Shown here piece after piece: positions 8,679 to 17,163 of a stretch of 46,078 nt of DNA. The DNA comes from UBA3537 sp049889395 (GTDB taxonomy: Bacteria; Bacteroidota; Bacteroidia; Flavobacteriales; Flavobacteriaceae): assembly GCA_049889395.1 (NCBI GenBank), contig JBMHDM010000036.1:1-46078 (forward strand), written 5' to 3'. Numbering within the stretch: position 1 is the stretch's first letter; every line of letters starts with the position of its first letter. Under the pieces are notes generated by a model, which searched no databases, had not been told where the DNA came from, and saw only the letters and a program-made list of their open reading frames with translations. Made by a program: the position numbers and the translations under genes.

Positions 8679-8867
8679 ATGACTACACAACTGTTACCTT
8701 TGGCGCTAGGACCTATGCAAATCGTTTTAATTGTTTTGGCAGTTTTATTGCTTTTTGGTGGGAAAAAAATCCCTGAGTTGATGAGAGGGCTAGGAGGCGG
8801 AATCAAGGAATTCAAAAAAGCCAGTAAAGACGACGATGAAGATCAAAATAAATCGGAACAAAAATAA
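8679..8867 (+). CDS. tatA: Sec-independent protein translocase subunit TatA
   Basis: Pore-forming subunit of the twin-arginine translocase, which moves folded proteins across the inner membrane. The 62 residues have a short periplasmic N-terminus, one membrane helix (residues about 11-27, PMQIVLIVLAVLLLFGG), the FGGKKIPEL hinge, an amphipathic helix (RGLGGGIKEFKKA), and an acidic-basic tail rich in Asp and Glu. This is the usual length for TatA/E rather than TatB. It is a single-gene unit: its own promoter lies at 8630-8658 and a strong hairpin terminator follows 6 bp after the stop. No tatC is present in the window. Confidence 0.95.
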   Translation: MTTQLLPLALGPMQIVLIVLAVLLLFGGKKIPELMRGLGGGIKEFKKASKDDDEDQNKSEQK

Positions 8868-8873
8868 GACTAT

Positions 8874-8899
8874 AATCCTAGAGTTTTCTAGGATTTTTT
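8874..8899 (+). terminator. Rho-independent terminator of tatA
   Basis: Perfect 9-bp stem AATCCTAGA / TCTAGGATT (8874-8882 and 8887-8895) with a GTTT loop, followed by a run of T. It overlaps the stop codon of the convergent DUF4837 gene at 8898. Confidence 0.85.
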
Positions 8900-9866
8900 A
8901 TTTAAAGGAAATTGATCGAATTATTGTTTCGAGTTCAAACATATAATCCCTCTTCCTTTGCGAGGGAGAATAAACGAACCCCTCTGCAACAAAAAGGCGT
9001 TGGTTGGGCTCTTCTATAAAGCAATAATTAACAAAAGGTCCAGACATAAAAGCGCCCTCTACGTTCCATAAACTACGGGTTTCTAGAGCCTTCTGTCCAA
9101 ATAAATTTGTCTCAACAAAAAAAGGCGTATAAGCTGTTTCTGTTTGCATATAATTACCCTCGATAGGGCCAGGGATGTATTGTTTTGCTATGGAATCTCT
9201 AGTTGAAATAACAAACTCAGAAAATGAAGCTGTAGAATCAAATTTCTGAAAAGGCAGGCTATAAAGTAAGAGATTCAAACTTCCTGTTTTGGTGTCCCTT
9301 CGGATCCAAAAAAAATTCTCATCAGACTTGGCAATGCGGTAGGCAGATGGAAATCTTACTGTAATATTTAAGATCTCTTCAATGGGATTGGCGTTAAATA
9401 AAGATTTATTGATTCTACGTTGTCTCTCTATAAACTCCGTGGCTTTAATGGTTGAAATAATCGTGCTTGCGTTTTGCTCTATTTGTTGAATCAATTCCTC
9501 TCTCGAACGGCCACTTACAACAGCCATTTTTTGAGGGGTTGCATAGGGGTCAGTGTAGTATTTTACGTTATTGTCTTTAGCAAGTCTCACTCTTAAAACG
9601 ATTCTATTTCGGCGTACAAAATCAGAAAAAACCTCATCGGGAACCTGACGCAAATCAAAATGCGGCTCAACCTGAGGAAGGCCATAAATTTCACCACCTA
9701 TATAATCACGGACTGCCTCTCCAACTCGACCGCTCCAAAGCTCATTATCTACTACTACCAATAGGTTATTAATATTCCCTGAAGATGTGAATTTAATCGG
9801 TTGTTTTTTGTTGGTTTCTTTACATCCGATTACCAAAAAGAAAACCATAAAAAATAATACTCTCAT
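8898..9866 (-). CDS. DUF4837-type lipoprotein
   Basis: A 322-residue predicted lipoprotein with a signal peptide ending in the lipobox LVIGC (Cys15), so it should be lipidated and anchored in the cell envelope. The mature part matches the pattern I know as DUF4837, a Bacteroidota-specific family: an early NNLLVVVDNELW strand, a GLPQ-EPHFDLRQVP segment, and a second half with the repeated FPSAYRIAK / FFWIRRDT pattern. The function of the family is unknown. It follows the lytic transglycosylase gene by 6 bp, as the last gene of the pgk operon, so a link to cell-wall turnover is possible but unproven. Confidence 0.85.
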   Translation of the reverse strand: MRVLFFMVFFLVIGCKETNKKQPIKFTSSGNINNLLVVVDNELWSGRVGEAVRDYIGGEIYGLPQVEPHFDLRQVPDEVFSDFVRRNRIVLRVRLAKDNNVKYYTDPYATPQKMAVVSGRSREELIQQIEQNASTIISTIKATEFIERQRRINKSLFNANPIEEILNITVRFPSAYRIAKSDENFFWIRRDTKTGSLNLLLYSLPFQKFDSTASFSEFVISTRDSIAKQYIPGPIEGNYMQTETAYTPFFVETNLFGQKALETRSLWNVEGAFMSGPFVNYCFIEEPNQRLFVAEGFVYSPSQRKRDYMFELETIIRSISFK

Positions 9867-9872
9867 AATTGC

Positions 9873-11324
9873 TTATTTTGAAATGACTAATCTCATTCCG
9901 GGTTGCAGTTTTACACCACTAATACCGTTCCACTTTTTTAAATTTTCGACAGAAACACCCGAAAATTTTTGGGATATACTCCAAAGCGAGTCTCCTTTTT
10001 GAACGACATAAACTCTTTTAGAATCCTGTTCGAGTGGGGCTTCAGTATCTGGTTGATAGTCTAAGTTTCTGGTAAAAATAGTAATTCTTTGTCCTGCTCT
10101 GAGATTATCTGTTTTCATGTTATTCCAACGCTTAATGTCACTCACTCTTACTTTAAATTTCTTGGCGATTTTCCCTAAATAGTCCCCTGATTGTATATTA
10201 TATCTGATCTTTGAGTCCATTTTAAAAAATTTGGGCAGTGGTTTTTCTGTATTTTGGAATTCTTGCTGGGCAAAAGAATAGATTTGACTCTCTTGGGCCA
10301 CAAATGGACCAATCATCTCGATAGGTAATCTTAGTTTATAATCTCGACTGTCAATAGCCGGAATGATACCAAGCTTGTACGATGGGTTTAAAAACTTTAT
10401 GGTTTTTAAATCGACATTTAGAATTTGTTGGATATGGTCAAAGCTTATCATTTCTTTTACTGAGACCGTATCGGTTTTTGATAGATGAAATTGAGATGTT
10501 TTTGCCCGTAAGCCATGATTGCTGGCAAATTCAAACATATACATTGTTGCTAAGAATCTAGGAATATAATCTGCCGTTTCTTTAGGTAAAAATGGTCTAA
10601 TATTCCAATAATTAGTATGCCCTCCTGAACGTCGCATGGCTTTAGTCACATTCCCTGGGCCAGAATTGTAGGCTGCCATAGCTAGATTCCAATCGCCAAA
10701 AATAGCATATAATCTAGATAAATATTTAGCGGCTGCTACAGTTGCCCGCAAAGGGTCACATCGCTCATCTACATAACTACTCACTTCAAGATTGTAATGT
10801 TTAGCTGTAGAAAACATAAATTGCCATAACCCTGTTGCGCCTACGGGGGATTTGGCGCTTGGTTTTAACATGGATTCTACAACAGCTAAATATTTAACCT
10901 CCAGTGGAACTCCTTCTCTGTCAAAAATCTCTTCAAACAATGGGAAATAATAGTTGCTAAGAGCTATAAGGTATTCAAATGCACCTCTTCTGTTCGTTAA
11001 ATAGGATTGAATGGTTCGTTCTAGAACCGGGCTGTATTCTATTTGAATTGGGGTTTTAGAGTTTAAAATTTTCAATCGGTCTTTTAACGTTTCTGTGGAA
11101 AGTAGCATCTCGGGTGCAGGGTTTTTTATGCTAATAGGATTGATGCTGTCTACGACTGGAAAACTTAAAAACTCCCTTTGCCACAGAGAATCTAATGCCG
11201 CTGGTATTTTAAACCGCTGAGAGGTTGTATGGGTGTTGTCGTTTACAAGCTTTTGTATGGAGTCGGTTGTTTGAGTATAACCCCAACTGAAGTTGAAAAA
11301 AACGGCAAGAAAAATTGCTCTCAT
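9873..11324 (-). CDS. MltD-like lytic transglycosylase with two LysM domains
   Basis: Secreted or envelope-attached murein-cleaving enzyme. An N-terminal hydrophobic signal (residues 1-16) is followed by an SLT (GH23) domain at about 130-250. The catalytic glutamate is E150 in AVVESML; GATGLWQFM and AAYNSGPGNV complete the fold signature. Two LysM peptidoglycan-binding domains lie at about 374-417 and 438-483. The 483-residue length and layout match MltD-type proteins. It lies 7 bp downstream of pgk and 6 bp upstream of the DUF4837 lipoprotein, with no promoter visible between, so it is probably expressed from the pgk promoter. Confidence 0.92.
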   Translation of the reverse strand: MRAIFLAVFFNFSWGYTQTTDSIQKLVNDNTHTTSQRFKIPAALDSLWQREFLSFPVVDSINPISIKNPAPEMLLSTETLKDRLKILNSKTPIQIEYSPVLERTIQSYLTNRRGAFEYLIALSNYYFPLFEEIFDREGVPLEVKYLAVVESMLKPSAKSPVGATGLWQFMFSTAKHYNLEVSSYVDERCDPLRATVAAAKYLSRLYAIFGDWNLAMAAYNSGPGNVTKAMRRSGGHTNYWNIRPFLPKETADYIPRFLATMYMFEFASNHGLRAKTSQFHLSKTDTVSVKEMISFDHIQQILNVDLKTIKFLNPSYKLGIIPAIDSRDYKLRLPIEMIGPFVAQESQIYSFAQQEFQNTEKPLPKFFKMDSKIRYNIQSGDYLGKIAKKFKVRVSDIKRWNNMKTDNLRAGQRITIFTRNLDYQPDTEAPLEQDSKRVYVVQKGDSLWSISQKFSGVSVENLKKWNGISGVKLQPGMRLVISK

Positions 11325-11331
11325 AGTAGCT

Positions 11332-12522
11332 TTAATTTGCTAACATTGCTGCGATGCCTGGAAGTGTTTGGCCTTCAAGACTTTCCAACATGGCGCCACC
11401 ACCTGTACTAACGTAGCTGACTTTGTTTTCAAATCCAAATCGCTTAACCGCTGCAACTGAATCTCCTCCTCCAACAAGTGAAAAGGCGCCCTTTGCTGTG
11501 GCCTCAGAAATAGAGTGTCCCAACGCAATTGTACCCTTTGAAAATGTCTCCATTTCAAACACTCCTAAAGGTCCATTCCACAAAATGGTTTTGCTTTGCT
11601 GAACTATATCATTAAAATGAGCTTGACTCCTAGGGCCACAGTCCAACCCCTGCCATCCATCAGGAATTGTATAAATATCATGCACTTGAGTTGGAGCTGT
11701 ATTGCTAAAATCGTTTGTCGCTAGAACGTCGGTAGGTAAATGAATGGACACGCCTTTTTGCTTGGCTTTGTCTAATATCTCTAAGGCTAAATTTAGTTTA
11801 TCGTCTTCGCAAATCGAGTCTCCAATTTGGCCGCCTTGTGCTTTAATAAATGTGAAGGACATTCCACCGCCAACAATAAGGTGATCGATTTTATCTAAAA
11901 TATTTTCAATGATTGTGATTTTTGAAGAAACTTTTGCGCCGCCAAGAATGGCCAGGACCGGCTTTTCTCCAGAGCTCATGACCTTATCTATACTCTCTAT
12001 TTCTTTGGCCAGCAAGTAGCCAAAACACTTTTTGTTATGAAAAAATTGTGCTACAGTTGTTGTCGATGCGTGTGCACGATGGGCGGTTCCAAAGGCATCA
12101 TTAATATAAAAATCTGCCAGCTGCGACAATTGGTTAGCAAAGGTTAAATCGCCTATTTTCTCCTCCTTATGAAAGCGTAAATTTTCTAATAATAAAACTT
12201 GACCAGGTTGAAGGTTCTGAGCTAAATCTTTGGCCAGATCCCCAACACAATTGTCGGAAAAAATAACTGAAACGCCGATTATATCTTCAATTTTTGATAC
12301 AATATGCTTCAAAGAAAACTGAGTATCTCTTCCTTTTGGTCGCCCCAAATGCGACATTAAAACACAACTTCCTCCATCCTCTAATACTTTTAATATCGTG
12401 GGTTTTGCCGACTGTATTCTTGTATCATCTGTGACATTAAAATTTCCATCTAAAGGCACATTAAAATCAACTCTGATTAATACTTTTTGGCCTTTAAAAT
12501 TTATGGTATCTATCGATTTCAT
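11332..12522 (-). CDS. pgk: Phosphoglycerate kinase
   Basis: Glycolytic enzyme that transfers phosphate between 1,3-bisphosphoglycerate and ADP in the cytoplasm. Length is 396 residues, as expected. Diagnostic segments are the N-terminal VLIRVDFNVPLDG, SHLGRPKG, LLENLRFHKEE, LGGAKVSSKI, the hinge region NGPLGVFE, and the C-terminal nucleotide loop GGGDSVAAV followed by STGGGAMLE. The ATG at 12522 follows a well-formed promoter at 12555-12583. It is the first gene of a three-gene operon with two envelope proteins; the pairing of a glycolytic gene with a murein hydrolase looks like shared transcription rather than shared function. Confidence 0.97.
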   Translation of the reverse strand: MKSIDTINFKGQKVLIRVDFNVPLDGNFNVTDDTRIQSAKPTILKVLEDGGSCVLMSHLGRPKGRDTQFSLKHIVSKIEDIIGVSVIFSDNCVGDLAKDLAQNLQPGQVLLLENLRFHKEEKIGDLTFANQLSQLADFYINDAFGTAHRAHASTTTVAQFFHNKKCFGYLLAKEIESIDKVMSSGEKPVLAILGGAKVSSKITIIENILDKIDHLIVGGGMSFTFIKAQGGQIGDSICEDDKLNLALEILDKAKQKGVSIHLPTDVLATNDFSNTAPTQVHDIYTIPDGWQGLDCGPRSQAHFNDIVQQSKTILWNGPLGVFEMETFSKGTIALGHSISEATAKGAFSLVGGGDSVAAVKRFGFENKVSYVSTGGGAMLESLEGQTLPGIAAMLAN

Positions 12523-12554
12523 AAAGGTACTTTGTTGGGTGAATTTTTAAAGTT

Positions 12555-12583
12555 CAAAGGTACATATTTATTTAGGTCATCAA
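12555..12583 (-). promoter_or_regulatory. Promoter of pgk operon (Bacteroidota type)
   Basis: On the minus strand, TTG (12583-12581), an 18-bp spacer, then TACCTTTG (12562-12555), about 32 bp before the pgk ATG. It matches TTG-N18-TAnnTTTG. Confidence 0.72.
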
Positions 12584-12663
12584 ACAGGTTTTGGAAGATT
12601 TTAGAAGGGTATTATTTTATCCCGCAATGTGATGCTGTTCATTTTATCTATTATATTTGTCAA

Positions 12664-13791
12664 ATGACATTTGAAGACGTTATAGGACAACAGTCTATAA
12701 AAACACATTTGATGCAAAATATCGAGTCTGGAAGACGTCCACATGCCATTGCTTTTTCTGGATTGGATGGGTATGGAACACTCCAAATAGCGATTTCTTA
12801 TGCCGAGTACTTGATGCGGTTTGACGCAAACTCAAACAGCTTCATAGACCCGTTGAATCACCCAGACATTCACTACTTCTTTCCAGTTGTAAAAAAAGGC
12901 AGTAGTGGCAACTCATCACTTTCCAAGGATTATATGTCTGAATTCAAATCTTTTGTTAATAAACACCCCTATGGTGACTTGACTGATTGGTTAGATTTTA
13001 TCGAAGCAGGGAACAAGCAGGGGGTGATTACAGTGGATGAAGCCCAGGTAATATTAAAAACTTTGGCTTTGAAATCTTTCTCTGGTCAATCCAAAGTCCT
13101 TATTATTTGGCATGCCGAAAAAATGACAAACTCTTGTGCTAACAAGCTACTCAAATGGATTGAAGAACCCAACCCAAAAACAACAATATTATTAATAACA
13201 GAACAGCACGATGTGTTGCTAAAAACCATTCAGTCTCGCTGTCAAATTATTACAACAAAGCCAATTCCTCCGGAAGATATTAGTGAGGTTATAATAAAAC
13301 ACGGTGTTGAAGCGGCTCATGCAAATAAAATTGCAAAATCCTCTGAGGGTAACCTCCAAACGGCGCTGAATTTTCTCACTAATAATGAAAATGATTTATT
13401 ATATGAACAATTATTTATTGAATGGGTGAGAACAGCATTCCAAGCAAAATCCAAAAAAAATGCTGTCAACACCCTAATGAACTGGAGCGATAAGGTGTCA
13501 AAGCTAGGCCGGGAATCTGTAAAACAATTTTTAACATATAGTTCAGAGGCCTTTAGACAGGCGCTTTTGCTAAACTATGGGGTTTCTAATTTTGTTCATT
13601 TGAAGATTCATGAAGAATCATTTTCTCTTCAAAAATTTTCTAAATTTATTGGCGGGCATAACATCGAAGACATCTGTAGTGAAATACAAAAATCTATTTT
13701 TCATATTGAGAGGAATGCAAACGGAAAGATTGTTCTTATAGATCTTTCCATAAAACTAACCCGCTTATTGCATTTACCCCAGAATAATTAA
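12664..13791 (+). CDS. holB: DNA polymerase III delta-prime subunit
   Basis: Clamp-loader subunit of the replicative polymerase. The 375 residues from the ATG at 12664 begin MTFEDVIGQQSIKTHL, the normal beginning of the family. The P-loop region FSGLDGYGTLQIA is degenerate, as usual for delta-prime, which does not hydrolyse ATP. Later segments are ITVDEAQVI, KVLIIWHAEKM, CANKLLKWIEEPNPKT and TIQSRCQII, the AAA+ sensor-1 and SRC-type motif region. An in-frame extension to 12487 exists but would read through the divergent pgk promoter and is rejected. A TATATTTG hexamer-like box at 12652-12659 lies very close to the ATG and may be its -7 element. Divergent from pgk. Confidence 0.92.
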   Translation: MTFEDVIGQQSIKTHLMQNIESGRRPHAIAFSGLDGYGTLQIAISYAEYLMRFDANSNSFIDPLNHPDIHYFFPVVKKGSSGNSSLSKDYMSEFKSFVNKHPYGDLTDWLDFIEAGNKQGVITVDEAQVILKTLALKSFSGQSKVLIIWHAEKMTNSCANKLLKWIEEPNPKTTILLITEQHDVLLKTIQSRCQIITTKPIPPEDISEVIIKHGVEAAHANKIAKSSEGNLQTALNFLTNNENDLLYEQLFIEWVRTAFQAKSKKNAVNTLMNWSDKVSKLGRESVKQFLTYSSEAFRQALLLNYGVSNFVHLKIHEESFSLQKFSKFIGGHNIEDICSEIQKSIFHIERNANGKIVLIDLSIKLTRLLHLPQNN

Positions 13792-13807
13792 AAACTATTG
13801 TTTTTAA
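13788..13807. terminator. Possible weak bidirectional terminator after holB
   Basis: Inverted repeat TTAAAAAC-TATT-GTTTTTAA with an 8-bp stem, between the convergent holB and methyltransferase genes. It is AT-rich, so weak. The remaining roughly 110 bp of this gap (13808-13920) show nothing I can identify. Confidence 0.4.
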
Positions 13808-13920
13808 CTTATTAATAAGACACATCTATTAATTTAAAGCCCTATTAACGCGCTTTTTCGAAGTTATAAATTAAGACGCGGGTGATACACTAAACGTGTC
13901 GGGAAAACCTCTTAAATCCG

Positions 13921-14802
13921 CTAAAACGTGGCCTTTTTATGTTTTATAACAAAAATCAAAGACGAAAACTCTTTAGTACGGATGGCTTTAAGGTTTGATA
14001 GTAAACCAATCCAAAGACCTTTTAAAATTTTCATTTTACCAGATTTATTTTTGGTGGACAATAAACTAACATAAAAAGAGTCGAGCCACATCGGGTGAAC
14101 CGATTCAACAACCATGTGATGGTCCTCAAAAAAACTTGTCATGGATTGCCGTGAAAAATGCCACAGATGACGGGGCACATCATAAGCGGCCCAAAAAGAT
14201 CCAAAATATTTAGCATCAAAACTGTTGTAATTTGGCACTGCCACTATAAGCCGACCTTTTTGGTGTAAAAGACGCTTTAATTCCTGTACTTGCTCATCGA
14301 GATTTGGTATATGTTCCAGAACATGCCATAGTGTAATAATGGTCTGACTGTTATTGGACAAGTTTTTTGTGTGTGACACAGGAAACACAGAATTTGGGTG
14401 TTTTGAATTTGCAACAGACCTTGCTTTGGCGCTGATCTCTATACCATTGGCTTTCCAATTTCGGCGTTCAGCAGAACGAACAAAATGACCAACTCCCGCA
14501 CCTACATCCAAAAGTGTTTTTGGAGCAAGTTTATACTTTGAGATTAATCTCCATTTGTAATATTGTGCCATTTTTCGCGAAAGAAAATACACTTTTTTGA
14601 AAATAGTCTCTTGACGGTCAGCGTGTGAAATATAATTATCCGATTTATAATACCTTTTAAAATAGTTTTGATCAAATGACACTTTTGTCCTCAGGGGACT
14701 ACGCCTAGAATCGCAAATAATATCAAACAACTCGTCGCTAACCATGTGGTCGCGACAGGTTAAAAATAAATTATTGTTTGAAGGTTGTTCCACGTGGAAC
14801 AA
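13921..14802 (-). CDS. Class I SAM-dependent methyltransferase
   Basis: Methyltransferase of unknown substrate, about 293 residues. Motif I (LLDVGAGVGHF, about residues 97-107) binds S-adenosylmethionine. ITLWHVLEHIPNLDEQ is the motif that follows the beta-4 strand, and the segment GRLIVAVPNYNSFDA is typical of the Methyltransf_11/23 group. The N-terminus has a Cys-x-Asp-His pattern (TCRDHMVS) that I associate with flavobacterial members, so translation must begin before it. Candidate starts are a TTG at 14802 and a GTG at 14793. Both lie in the parS-like palindrome, whose bases encode FHVE; the true start is uncertain. It follows mnmG by 20 bp and is likely co-transcribed. Confidence 0.85.
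   Translation of the reverse strand: MFHVEQPSNNNLFLTCRDHMVSDELFDIICDSRRSPLRTKVSFDQNYFKRYYKSDNYISHADRQETIFKKVYFLSRKMAQYYKWRLISKYKLAPKTLLDVGAGVGHFVRSAERRNWKANGIEISAKARSVANSKHPNSVFPVSHTKNLSNNSQTIITLWHVLEHIPNLDEQVQELKRLLHQKGRLIVAVPNYNSFDAKYFGSFWAAYDVPRHLWHFSRQSMTSFFEDHHMVVESVHPMWLDSFYVSLLSTKNKSGKMKILKGLWIGLLSNLKAIRTKEFSSLIFVIKHKKATF
14786..14801. other. parS: parS-like centromere site 1
   Basis: Perfect 16-bp palindrome TGTTCCACGTGGAACA. It matches the known chromosomal parS consensus bound by ParB (TGTTnCACGTGnAACA). It lies at the start of the methyltransferase gene, just downstream of mnmG. Identity is from sequence alone; no parA or parB is in the window. Confidence 0.82.
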
Positions 14803-14822
14803 ATGTAAAAAAGTTTTAAAAA

Positions 14823-16694
14823 TTATCGCCCCATAAAAACCAATAAGACTGAAATATCATTGGGGGACACACCACTAATTCTTGATGCCTGAGCCACTGT
14901 TTTGGGTCTAATTGTGTTTAACTTTTCTCTTGCCTCTGAGCTCATCGACTTAATTTGAGAATAATCGAAAGCATCTGGTATCATAACATACTCAAGTCTA
15001 GTTAGTTTGTCTGCATTATTCTTTTCCTTTGCGATATAACCTGAATATTTAACTTGTATTTCTGCTTGCTCTATTATTTCTTGACTCAGATCGTTGCTTT
15101 CGATAAATTGATTTACAGCTTCAAATTTTCTTACATCATTAATATTGATATTTGGTCTTGAAAAAATCTTAAAAACTTTATCAGATTGGCGGATCGGTGA
15201 GGATTGCTTACTTTCAAGTACGGGGTTAGCCTCTTCTGGTTTAACGCTTTGTGATTTAAAAAAACTCACCAACGCTTCTGATTGCTGCTTTTTGTTTTCC
15301 ATTAACCTCAATCTTGATTCATCAGCAAGACCAAGACGATACCCTTTCTCTGTGAGCCTCAGGTCTGCATTGTCCTGACGCAAAAGTGTTCTGTACTCTG
15401 CGCGAGAGGTAAACATTCTATAAGGCTCTTCAGTGCCTTTGGTTATAAGGTCATCTATTAAGACGCCGATGTATGCTTCGTCTCGTCTTAGAACAAAGGG
15501 GGATTTATTTTGTACAGAGAGACTGGCATTAATACCAGCCATTAAACCTTGAGAAGCTGCCTCTTCATAGCCGGTAGTGCCATTAATCTGACCAGCAAAA
15601 AACAAATTTTTTACCAACTTTGTTTCAAGGGTGTGTTGGAGTTGAGTAGGGGGAAAATAATCATATTCAATAGCATAACCAGGTCTAAAAAACTTGACTT
15701 TCTCAAACCCTTTAACGGCTCGGAGGGCCTTAAACTGAACGTCCTCGGGAAGGGAGGTCGAAAAGCCATTTATGTAATACTCGACAGTGTTCCAGCCCTC
15801 AGGTTCAACAAAAATTTGATGACGCTCTTTTTCTGAAAATCTATTAATCTTATCTTCTATTGAGGGACAATATCGTGGACCGATACTCTGAATCCGTCCA
15901 TTGAACATGGGGGAACGATCGAACCCTGTTTTAAGCAAATCGTGAACGACTGGGCTCGTGTATGACATGTGGCAAGATCGCTGATTTTTCAAGGGAGAAG
16001 TCGTGTTGAGATATGAAAATTTTTGCGGGTTGTCATCGCCTGGCTGTTCTATCATCTTAGAAAAATCTAGGGACCTTCCATCGACCCGTGGCGGGGTTCC
16101 GGTTTTCATACGTCCTGAGTCAAACCCCAATTCAATCAATTGTTCTGTAATGCCTGTGGCGGATTTTTCACCAGCTCGTCCGCCTCCAAAGTTCTTTTCT
16201 CCAATGTGTATTAAACCATTAAGAAATGTACCATTTGTTAGGATTACAGTTCTTGATTTAATGGTTAATCCAAGTGATGTTTTAACCCCAACACAGGCAT
16301 CATTTTCGGTTAAGATTCCAACCACCATTTCCTGATAAAAATCAAGGTTTGGTGTATTTTCAAGCATCTTTCTCCAGTCTTCGGCAAACCGCATTCGGTC
16401 GCTCTGCACCCTTGGACTCCACATTGCTGGGCCTTTCGATTTATTAAGCATTTTAAATTGTATAGCAGAGGTGTCGCTAACGATACCGCTATAACCTCCA
16501 AGCGCGTCAATCTCTCTAACAATTTGCCCCTTTGCTATACCTCCCATTGCTGGATTACAGGACATTTGAGCAATGTTCTGAAGGTTCATTGTGATGAGAA
16601 GTGTAGCGCTGCCCATATTCGCGGCTGCAGCTGCAGCTTCACTACCAGCATGACCTCCTCCAACAACAATAACATCATAAGTTTTGTCAAACAT
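14823..16694 (-). CDS. mnmG: tRNA uridine-5-carboxymethylaminomethyl modification enzyme MnmG (GidA)
   Basis: FAD-dependent partner of MnmE that modifies the wobble uridine (U34) of certain tRNAs. The 623-residue length is standard. The N-terminal dinucleotide-binding motif is VIVVGGGHAGSEAA at about residues 8-21. Other family signatures are SCNPAMGGIAKGQIVREIDALGG, the GERAGEK-like GGGRAGEKSATGI, KTGTPPRVDGRS, and YCPSIEDKI; the C-terminal helical domain ends ARISGVSPNDISVLLVF, which contacts tRNA. The ATG at 16694 follows a parS-like palindrome at 16707-16722. Its transcription probably continues into the methyltransferase gene. mnmG commonly lies near the origin in many bacteria, which agrees with the two parS-like sites. 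Confidence 0.97.
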   Translation of the reverse strand: MFDKTYDVIVVGGGHAGSEAAAAAANMGSATLLITMNLQNIAQMSCNPAMGGIAKGQIVREIDALGGYSGIVSDTSAIQFKMLNKSKGPAMWSPRVQSDRMRFAEDWRKMLENTPNLDFYQEMVVGILTENDACVGVKTSLGLTIKSRTVILTNGTFLNGLIHIGEKNFGGGRAGEKSATGITEQLIELGFDSGRMKTGTPPRVDGRSLDFSKMIEQPGDDNPQKFSYLNTTSPLKNQRSCHMSYTSPVVHDLLKTGFDRSPMFNGRIQSIGPRYCPSIEDKINRFSEKERHQIFVEPEGWNTVEYYINGFSTSLPEDVQFKALRAVKGFEKVKFFRPGYAIEYDYFPPTQLQHTLETKLVKNLFFAGQINGTTGYEEAASQGLMAGINASLSVQNKSPFVLRRDEAYIGVLIDDLITKGTEEPYRMFTSRAEYRTLLRQDNADLRLTEKGYRLGLADESRLRLMENKKQQSEALVSFFKSQSVKPEEANPVLESKQSSPIRQSDKVFKIFSRPNININDVRKFEAVNQFIESNDLSQEIIEQAEIQVKYSGYIAKEKNNADKLTRLEYVMIPDAFDYSQIKSMSSEAREKLNTIRPKTVAQASRISGVSPNDISVLLVFMGR

Positions 16695-16706
16695 ACTCAG
16701 GCGTTT

Positions 16707-16722
16707 TGTTCCACGTGGAACG
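16707..16722. other. parS: parS-like centromere site 2
   Basis: TGTTCCACGTGGAACG: a perfect 14-bp core palindrome (16708-16721) identical to site 1, with one outer base changed. It lies 12 bp upstream of the mnmG ATG. Together with site 1 it brackets mnmG. Confidence 0.8.
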
Positions 16723-16732
16723 TATTTTTTGG

Positions 16733-16740
16733 CAAATATA
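16733..16740 (-). promoter_or_regulatory. Possible -7 element upstream of mnmG
   Basis: TATATTTG on the minus strand fits TAnnTTTG. No TTG lies at the right distance, so this is weak. The parS-like site would then fall in the transcribed leader. Confidence 0.35.
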
Positions 16741-16743
16741 AGC

Positions 16744-17163
16744 TTATATATTCAACCTTAATTTAGATAAGTAATAATCTTCCTTTTGCGTCATTGTTGT
16801 TTGATCCTCTTTGGTTTTATCCTTATATCCGCAAAGATGAAGAACACCATGAACCATGACCCTAGCGATTTCATCAGAAAATGAAACGTCATATATCGCT
16901 GCGTTATCTTGAACGCGTTGAAACGATATGCATAAATCCCCAGATAAGATTTTGCCTTGGCTGTAGTCAAACGTTATGATGTCTGTGAAGGTGTCATGCT
17001 TTAAGTGTCTGATGTTCAAGTCAAACAATTGGCTATCGGTGTAAAACACAACAGAAACTTCTCCTTCAATAAATTGCTCCTCTACTATGACGGCGCTTAA
17101 CCATTTGGCATAGCATGAAGAGCTAGAGAGCGTAAAATCTTTGTGGTTTACAAATTCAATCAT
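16744..17163 (-). CDS. ybeY: Endoribonuclease / rRNA maturation factor YbeY
   Basis: Zinc-dependent RNase involved in 16S rRNA 3'-end maturation and ribosome quality control. The 139 residues have the expected order: ITVVF-like strands, HLKHDTFTDIITFDY, GDLCIS, and the metal motif HGVLHLCGYKD with His105 and His109. In the textbook motif (HGxLHLxGYDH) the third ligand is His; here the equivalent position 115 is Asp. I believe this is normal for Bacteroidota members, but it is from memory. The ATG at 17163 overlaps the end of the DUF4175 gene by 8 bp, showing coupling. Confidence 0.92.
   Translation of the reverse strand: MIEFVNHKDFTLSSSSCYAKWLSAVIVEEQFIEGEVSVVFYTDSQLFDLNIRHLKHDTFTDIITFDYSQGKILSGDLCISFQRVQDNAAIYDVSFSDEIARVMVHGVLHLCGYKDKTKEDQTTMTQKEDYYLSKLRLNI

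Noticed and set aside
12487..12663. In-frame N-terminal extension of holB by 59 residues
   Set aside because: It covers the divergent pgk start and promoter, and the family N-terminus (MTFEDVIGQ) begins exactly at the ATG at 12664.
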